Position numbers and translations under genes: made by a program
Notes under the pieces: generated by a model
The model's database searches: none
What the model was told of the DNA's origin: nothing
The model's input: the letters and a program-made list of their open reading frames with translations, nothing else
In this document: positions 1 to 7,300 of the stretch, piece by piece
How positions within the stretch are numbered: the stretch's first letter is position 1
How the letters are laid out: every line of letters begins with the position of its first letter
Assembly (NCBI GenBank): GCA_002317575.1
Contig: DCIH01000034.1
Coordinates: 28,895 to 42,223, forward strand
From: Verrucomicrobia bacterium UBA1731
GTDB taxonomy: Bacteria; Verrucomicrobiota; Kiritimatiellia; RFP12; UBA1067
DNA length: 13,329 nt
Reading direction: 5' to 3'

Positions 1-1310
1 AGCTTGTACTGCGTCTTGGCCTTGCCCACGCCTTTCTCCTCGAGCCACTTGATCATCGCGGGACGCGCATCCTCGACGGAAAGCCCGGTGAGGAATCCGG
101 AAGAAACCATGACGCCCGACGCGATGTCGGTGAACGCCGCCTCGCCCACATACGGAACGGGGTCGGGCGAGGCCGTCTTGGCGGCGTCGCTGCCGGCGGC
201 GGCAACGACCTGTACGATCGGCAAATTAAACACCTTGGCGAAATCGAAGTCCCGCTCGTCATGCGCGGGCACGGCCATGATCGCGCCCGTGCCGTAGGAG
301 GCGAGCACGTAATCGGAAATGAAAATCGGAATGGCTTCGCCGTTGACGGGATTCACGCCCGAGACGCCTTCGAGCTTGACGCCCGTCTTTTCCTTGTTCA
401 GCTCCGTACGCTCGAGGTCGCTCTTGCCGGCCGCCTTCTTCTGGTAGGCCTTGACGGCGTCGGCGTTGGCGAGCACGCCCGCAGCAAGCCAGTCGGCCAC
501 GAGCTGGTGCTCGGGACTGAGCACCATGTATGTCGCGCCGAAGAGCGTGTCGCACCGCGTCGTGTACACCGTGATTTTCGCGTCGGACTTCTTGTTCCCG
601 AATACGACGCCGAAATCCACCAGCGCGCCCGTGGATTTTCCGATCCAGTTGCGCTGCATTTCCTTGATGCCTTCCGGCCAGTCGAGCTCGTCGAGATCGG
701 ACAGGAGACGCTCGGCGTATTCGGTGATCTTCAGCATCCACTGGCGCATCGGTCGGCGCTCCACGGGATGGTTTCCGCGCTCGGAGCGGCCGTCAATGAC
801 TTCTTCGTTCGCGAGCACCGTTCCCAGGGCCGGACACCAGTTCACGGGCACTTCGGCGACGTAGGCGAGACCCTTCTTGTAGAGCTGCTCGAATATCCAC
901 TGCGTCCAGCGGTAGTACTTCGGATCCGTCGTGTTGACTTCGCGGTCCCAGTCGTACGAAAAGCCGAGCATGCGGATCTGCTCGCGGAAACGGTCGACGT
1001 TCTTCTTCGTCGTGATCGCAGGGTGCGTGCCCGTTTCCACGGCGTACTGCTCGGCCGGCAGACCAAACGCGTCCCACCCCATCGGATGGAGGACGTTGAA
1101 GCCCTTCATGCGCTTGTAGCGGCACAAGATGTCGGTCGCCGTATAACCCTCGGGATGCCCCACGTGAAGTCCCGCACCGCTCGGATACGGGAACATGTCC
1201 AGACAGTAGAACTTGGGTTTGCCCGCGCAGTCGTTCGGGGTTTTGAATGTCTTCTCGTCAAGCCAACGCTTCTGCCACTTCTTCTCGATCGCCGAATAAT
1301 TGTAGTCCAT
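1..1310 (-). CDS. leuS: Leucyl-tRNA synthetase, N-terminal 436 codons (3' end beyond window)
   Basis: Cytoplasmic class I aminoacyl-tRNA synthetase that charges tRNA-Leu with leucine using ATP. The visible part starts MDYNYSAIEKKWQKRW, typical of the family. It carries the ATP-binding HIGH-type motif as HVGH (residues 49-52, in YPSGAGLHVGHPEGYTATDI) and then the CP1 editing domain. In CP1, the threonine-rich site reads TTRCDTLFG (from T250) and the conserved editing aspartate is D351 in VPAHDERDFDFA. Where zinc-type enzymes such as E. coli have a CWRC zinc pair, this one reads SERG, after an intact NWCPALGTVLAN. That is the zinc-less form familiar from Bacteroidetes and PVC bacteria. The frame stays open to base 1, ending in KTQYK just before the usual KLRDW element, so the KMSKS loop and anticodon-binding domain lie outside. 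The ATG at 1310 is the only start matching the family N terminus; its Shine-Dalgarno is weak (GAAG abuts the ATG). Confidence 0.98.
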   Translation of the reverse strand, partial: MDYNYSAIEKKWQKRWLDEKTFKTPNDCAGKPKFYCLDMFPYPSGAGLHVGHPEGYTATDILCRYKRMKGFNVLHPMGWDAFGLPAEQYAVETGTHPAITTKKNVDRFREQIRMLGFSYDWDREVNTTDPKYYRWTQWIFEQLYKKGLAYVAEVPVNWCPALGTVLANEEVIDGRSERGNHPVERRPMRQWMLKITEYAERLLSDLDELDWPEGIKEMQRNWIGKSTGALVDFGVVFGNKKSDAKITVYTTRCDTLFGATYMVLSPEHQLVADWLAAGVLANADAVKAYQKKAAGKSDLERTELNKEKTGVKLEGVSGVNPVNGEAIPIFISDYVLASYGTGAIMAVPAHDERDFDFAKVFNLPIVQVVAAAGSDAAKTASPDPVPYVGEAAFTDIASGVMVSSGFLTGLSVEDARPAMIKWLEEKGVGKAKTQYK

Positions 1311-1375
1311 CTTCGTTATCTCACGCCTTGGCGTGTCCTTTTCTCTGAAACTTCACCCCCGTCGGCGCAAGCGCC
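1311..1375 (-). promoter_or_regulatory. Intergenic leader of leuS with two small inverted repeats
   Basis: This 65-base gap separates the stop of the giant gene from the leuS ATG. It holds two short perfect inverted repeats. One is GGCGCAAGCGCC (1364-1375), which abuts the upstream stop codon. The other is CACGCCTTGGCGTG (1322-1335), which lies 12 bases before the ATG. In the sense of transcription, a purine-rich AAAAGGA (1336-1342) precedes the second hairpin. Neither repeat is followed by a U-tract, so a classical intrinsic terminator is not supported and read-through into leuS is possible. The gap is far too short for a T-box leader. I cannot identify a convincing -35/-10 pair. A regulatory role for either hairpin is inference. 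Confidence 0.35.
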
Positions 1376-4300
1376 CTATGGCTGCGCCGCCCGAAGCAAG
1401 GAGTTCGTCTGCAACATTTCCGGCTGCTGCGGAATGGCGCGCGTGTCGATGCTCCAAGAATAGAAGACATCCGCCCACGGATACAGGTACCATTTTTCGA
1501 CGTATGTCGGGGACGTGTTCAAATGCGGATCCGCGATTTCGATTTCCGCGCTGTGCCGTTCGTCGAACGAATTGGGGCCGAACACGAACAGACGGAGCGG
1601 CAGATACGTCGAATCCGACGTTCCGACGTGCGTCTGCAGGGCGCCCGTCACCTTGAACGTCACGCTCGTCCAGTTGGCGGACGAGCCGGCGACGTAATTC
1701 GAACTGACCGATCCGGGCGCGAGACCGCGCAACGTATATGGCGAATGCGAGGCGCCGGTCGTCACGTTCGTCATGAACATCGTCACCTGCATGACGACGT
1801 TCGTGTACGGAACCCAGGCTCCCTCCACCCAATTCGAGCATTCGATGCGACGCACCGGCTGCGGCGGCGTCGGCACGTCGCCGCTCGGCTGCGAGCCGAT
1901 GCCCGCGCAGAACCACCAATTGGACTCCGTGGGCTTCATGTCGAGCCAGTACATCTCTTTGATGGACATCAAGCGGTTCGTGTGGCCGCTCAAGCCGCAG
2001 AACCACGCCGGATAGATTTCGCCCTCGGGCATGTTCATGATCCAGTCGACCACGGTCGGATAATAGGGATCCTTTTCGTCGATATCCGCGTCCGTCACCT
2101 TGTGCGAAATGACGGCGTCGCCAACCACTTTGAATTCCTTCTTCGCGTCGTCGGGCAACCGCAAATCGCTGATTTCGTACACGAAGGTCCCGGACTGCCC
2201 CGCGACGCCGTCCGTCACCGCGACGCCGTTGGTGGTGACGCTCTTCATCTCGAACCACGGCTTCAGCACGAACGTGATGTTCGTGGAATAGGTGCCGTCG
2301 GGGCGCTGCGGCACGATGAGCACGATCGAGGTCTGGCCCGTCTTGCCCGGAATGGTCATCGTGAGGTAACCGATGGAATCCTTGCCGACGTCCGCGTACA
2401 GCCACAAATTCGTGCCGGTCGGCGGTTCGAAATAGTTCGGGTCGATGTACTGGTCGACGCCCGCGCGCGTGCGGTTGACCCGACCCGGCGTCTGGACCAT
2501 GTCGCCCATCCAGGTTTCGGCCGATTCGCCGTGGTTCGTGTACACGCCCAACGTGCCGTCCGTCTTGTCGGCGCCCACGTAAATCCAGTTGCCCTGGAAA
2601 TTTTTGTAGCGTGCGTCGTCTATTTCGCCCGTGAGCTTTTTGCAGTAGTTCGATCCTTCGTAGTTCGGCGAGGCCGAAATGGTGCGGCGGTTCGTCGCCA
2701 TGAAAACGACCTCGTGCTCGACGATGCTGTTGGCGCGCACGAGCCGCAGCGCCAACGGCCTCTGCCAATTGAGCGTTCCCTGGGCAACGCCTTCCTCCGA
2801 CGAACTGACCGATTTCCACGTGCCTTCCACCAGATCGTCCGCCAACGTGTGGGCCTTCGCCGTGGCGGGACTCTGGAGCGCGAAGAACGAATAGTTCTCC
2901 GTCGGGTACGCCGACCGGAACGTGCTGATCAGCTTGTTGTCGCCGCCGTACTCGCCCAAAACGGCGAGGTCGTAGCTCTTCGGATTGTTCATGCCCGCGA
3001 TAAGCGTCAACCGCCACTTGCTCAGATCGTAACCCTGCGGAACGGCCATTTCCACCCACTGGTTGTTCGCCGCCGTGTTCTGATTGCCGGCGTCGAACGC
3101 ATCGAAATCGTTGATTTCGTTGATCCACGCGCGCCGCGGCGAGATGGAGTCGAGAATGGTGTAGATGGAGAACTTCTCCGCCTTGTTCTGGCCGTATTCC
3201 TTGTTGTAGTCGAGCGGATGGTACCATGCCGGACGCGTCCAGTCCGCCATCGTCGCGCTGCTGGACATCGGGTTGCCGGCCTTGTCCTTGTACAGGACGG
3301 TAACCTGATACTGGAGCACGGCATAACCCTTCGCTTCGTCCTGCATCTGCGGCGGGATGAACGAACTGGGGTCGTCCGGCGAACTGCGGAACACGTACGG
3401 GCTGTCGGACGAACGCGGCAGCCGCACGTTCAGCACCGCCCCGGACGCCGTCTTCCACTGGTTGTATCCCCACGGATTCGTGCCGGCGTAGTAGCTCACG
3501 TACACCTCGATGGAATCCTTGTCGAGCTCGTCTTCGAGCTGCTGCACGGCCACGGACGCCTGCACGCCGAACGATTCGCCCGCCAGCGGCTGCTCGTTCG
3601 CGTCCAGGAGCACGGACGCGTCCAGCGCCGTCGTCTGGTCCTTGTAGTGGCGGAACACGCCGATGCTCTGCACGGCCAGCTTCGGCATCATCGGTTCGGT
3701 CACGGCGACTTCGTCGATCAGCACGCGCTGATGCGGCGGATCGCCGCGGCCGTTCCGCGCGCCCGCCACGGAAAGACGCAGCGCCTGGTAGTTGTTCTCG
3801 TCGTTGAGCATGCGCCACGTGAACTTCTGGAATGTGTTGCCCGTCACTTCGAAATTCGTTTTGACGACCCACTGAGCGTCGAGATCGGACGCATTCTTCG
3901 CCACGCTCACCGTCACCCAGCTCGACGTGGACTGCGTGATCGCGCCGTATTTGCGCGCGCGGAACGTCACCTGGCCGATGTTGCCCACGCCGTCCGCGTT
4001 CGCCATCACCGGCGTCTGAACGAACGGGTCGTGCAGATTCCACCAGGCGTCCTTGACGTCCCATTTCTCGGCGAACTCGGGGTCGTTGTCGACATGGCCC
4101 ATGTCGGCCGTCGAGCCGGAGAAGTTGAGCGTGCACGACAGGCCCTGCGGCACGTAGGATGCGTCGGGCAGGTACATCAAACGCGAATTGAAGGCGGTGC
4201 GCAGGTTCCACCCCCACCAGTCGTAGGGCGTCAACGCCGGCTCGTCCCACGCCTGCACGCGCGTCAACGTCACGCTGCCCCAGGCCGGATCGTAGATCGC

Positions 4301-7300
4301 GCGGTTGTTGACGGCCTCCTCGACCACGGCGGGGTCCATCATCACGCGGAAGACGCCCACGTAGTACGGCGCGCGCAGGCCGAAGTAGAAGTTCGTCGAC
4401 CCCATTTCGCGCTCGCCTTGCGGGATGTCCTTGAAGTCGATCGTCGCCACCGTGTGCCACAGGTCGCCGGGCTTGTCGTAGTCCATGCTCTTCGTGAGGC
4501 CGTAGATGGACGTGCCCGTCACGCCGTTCGTCGCCATCTGCACGAAGAGCCGCGCGTGTTCGTCGGCGTTGCGCCAGGTGAACGAGAACATCGACAAACC
4601 GAAGAGCGTCGGCGTGCGGATGCTCATCGGCTCGTTCGGGAAGCCGCGCATCGGCTGGAACATGCAGTACCGCGTCGAAGGCCGCACGCGCAGAATCACC
4701 GTGCCGCAACCGCCGCGGCCGCCGCACGCGGCCCACTGGTATCCGCGCGACTGGTTGTTGGCGTTGTCCCAGCGTTCGGAGTCCCACTTGCCCTGCCCGG
4801 CCACGTCCGTGGCGAGATACGCGCCGCCGCCGCCGCCGCCGCCGCCGAACCCGTCTTCGCCCTCGTAACCGGCGCCGTTGCCGTACGTCACGTCGACGGC
4901 GCGGAGGTTGGCGACGCCCATGCCGCCTTTTCCGCACGTGCTGCCGTTCTCGCCCTTGCCGCTCTTGCCGCCGTTGCCCGCCACGGACACGCTGATGGAG
5001 TAGAGTCCGTTCGTGTAGCTGCCGGCGCCACCGCCGCCGCCGGCGCCGTACCACCGCTCGTAGCCGGTGATCGTGCTCCTGTAGCCGATGCCGCCGTCGC
5101 CGCCCTTCGAATTGACGTCGCCGTCGCCGCCGTCGCTTTCGCGGATTTCGCGGCCGGTGTTTTCGTCGTGCCCCGTCACGGGACCGTACCAGCCCGCGCC
5201 GCCGCCGCCCGGCGAACCCTTGCCCGGACCGTTGTTCGCCGCGCCGCCGCAGGACGCGAGGAAGTTCGTGAGATAGTTCGACGTGTTGCCGAGTTTCGTG
5301 CGCTCGATCATGCCGATGGCGTGCGTCTGGTTGGTGTACGCGCTGCCGCCGCCGCCGCCCACCGGCGTGCCGGACGTCCAACCGATGCCGGGCTGACGGT
5401 CCGGGTACGGATACGTGCCCGCGCCGCCGCCGCCGCCGCCATATGCCGTGGCGAGATCCACGCGGGCCTTGCCGAACGCCGTGTACTGAAGCTTCGACGA
5501 ACCGCCGTTCTTGCCGCGGTACCACCAGGCCGGCCAGCCGCCGGCCAGATAATAGGCGTAATACGAACCCTTCCACTCGTCGCAGGCCGCATCCGGCACG
5601 CCGCCCGCGCCCACGACGACGTCGATCTGCTCGCCGGCCGTGACGTACTTGCCGACGGGCTGGTAGTCCACCACCTGGCCGCCGCCGCCGCCGCCGCCGG
5701 CCAACGTGCCGCCCGCGCCGCCGCCGCCCACGATGAGCGCCTCGACGATCTGCATGTCGGCCTTGGGGATGAACGTCGCCGCGTTGGTGAACACGTACAC
5801 GTACTCGTTGCCGAGCTTCGTCACGGAATAGGCGCCCGTGATGTAGGCGTTTTCGTCGTCTTCGTCGCCGCTCGTGCCCTGGCTGGTCGACACCACGTTC
5901 GTCGCGCCCGTGATCCAGCCGCGCACGTACGCCCACTTCTGCGTCTGGATTTGCGTCCCGTCCTCGTAGTTGTCCACCGTGTCGCCGGCCCACTGCGTGA
6001 ACACCAGGTCGTCGATGACGACGTCCGTGCGCAAATCGTCCGTGCCGCCGCTCGTCATCAGCCGGAACTGCTTCACATCGCAATCGCGCGGCGTGAAGGT
6101 GTAGTTGTTCTTGCTGAAGCTGAGCTGCGGATACGTCGTGCCGTCCGGCATCAGCATGTCCGTGTCGTAGCCGGACTCGACCCACTGCTGGCTGCCGCCG
6201 CGCTGGAAGAGCAAACGGATCGTCTGCGCCGGAACAAGCGACTGGACGCCGTAATACCAGTTCTTGCCCGACGACGAGGGCAAGTTGAATGTCTCCTGAC
6301 GGCCCAAGGGCACCGTCCAGTTGTCGTCCGCCAGATCGTAGGCGATCTGGGTTTCGCTCTTATAGAGCGCCGTCGCGTCGAGATCGACGCCCGTGTTCTT
6401 GTACCAACGGCCCTTCGCCGTGGCGCGCGCCTGCTTGATGAGCCCGATGCGGGCCGGACAATCGCGCGAACCGAAGCCGAACGAGCCGCGCTTGTGCCGC
6501 CCTTCGTCGGAATCCTCGAAACTGATGGCCGCGAAGAGCTTGCTCTTCATGTCCGCTTCCGGCGTGTACGTCGTCACCTTGCCGCCGAAACCGCCCTCCA
6601 GGTACGTCACGTCCTGGTCGGCCGAACCCTTGCCGTTGTACACGCCGAAATAGACGGACGGCCAACCCTCGCCCGCCGTGCCCACGATGTCTTCGACGGG
6701 CGAAAGATGGTGGTTCTGTATCCACGCGCAACCGGACTGCAAGTTGGCGTGGTTGCTGTTGGGGTTGTCGACGGGCTTCTTCGTCATGCCGTCCCAACAC
6801 GCGGGGTACATGCGGACATCGGTGCCGAGCGTGTTGCCGTAGTTGCCGTCCCAACCGTACCGGGAATTGCGCTGGCTGCTGTAGCGGCAGGACGTGAGCA
6901 GCGTGGGCTTCATCGCCGTTCCCACGGGAGACCACCGGTAGATTTCAAGCTGGATGACGTCCGCGTACACGAGCGACATGCGCAGTTCGTAGCATCCCTT
7001 GCCGGGACGGTAGTACGCCACCAGGGACATGGACGGCTGGTGTTGCGCGTAATCGGCCGATTTCTGGCCTTTGTCCGTGAGCACGGCCTTGGCCAGCATC
7101 ACGTAGTTCGTGTCCGTGAGCGAACGGAAGGTGTATGCGAAATCGTCGAATTCGATCGGCTGCGACAGACGGGCCGAGAACGACACCGAGTCGATGCCGT
7201 TCGGCAGGAGCTGGTTGTTGGAATACTCGACGCCGCCGCGGCTGTTGCCCTGCATCCGCCAGGCGGCGCCCTGCGTCTCGGTCGTGTTGGACACCGCCAC

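Larger units (their letters stand above)
4682..5824 (-). other. Glycine-rich domain within the giant protein (about residues 1228-1608)
   Basis: The segment opens with a lead-in typical of bacterial glycine-rich domains: YVYVFTNAATFIPKAD, then IVEALIVGGGGAGG. It runs through many GGGG blocks and closes with the standard GGRGGCGTVILRV. In known proteins of this type, and in the ALK/LTK receptor glycine-rich domain and some phage adhesin tips, such sequence packs as polyglycine-II helices. That this copy does so is inference. Glycine runs reach seven (AGGGGGGGQ) and eight (FGGGGGGGGAY). Tyr, Asn, Ser and Thr loops lie between the runs. About 380 residues is long for one domain, so it may contain two or more sheets of glycine helices. 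Confidence 0.8.

Noticed and set aside
1311..1375. T-box riboswitch in front of leuS
   Set aside because: The leader is only 65 bases and lacks the T-box sequence and a terminator; T-boxes need well over 150 bases.
261..1463. A 400-codon plus-strand open frame opposite leuS
   Set aside because: leuS on the other strand is unmistakable from its HVGH and editing motifs, and this frame shows no recognisable protein.
4682..5824. Clustered GCC-rich repeats as a possible CRISPR or intergenic repeat array
   Set aside because: There are no constant-length repeats or spacers. The tracts are glycine codons in one continuous frame.
1353..6185. A 1,610-codon minus-strand open frame in another frame of the giant gene
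   Set aside because: Composition is almost entirely Arg/Gly/Ala/His low complexity, and it overlaps the well-supported frame throughout. It is a shadow of the GC-rich coding.
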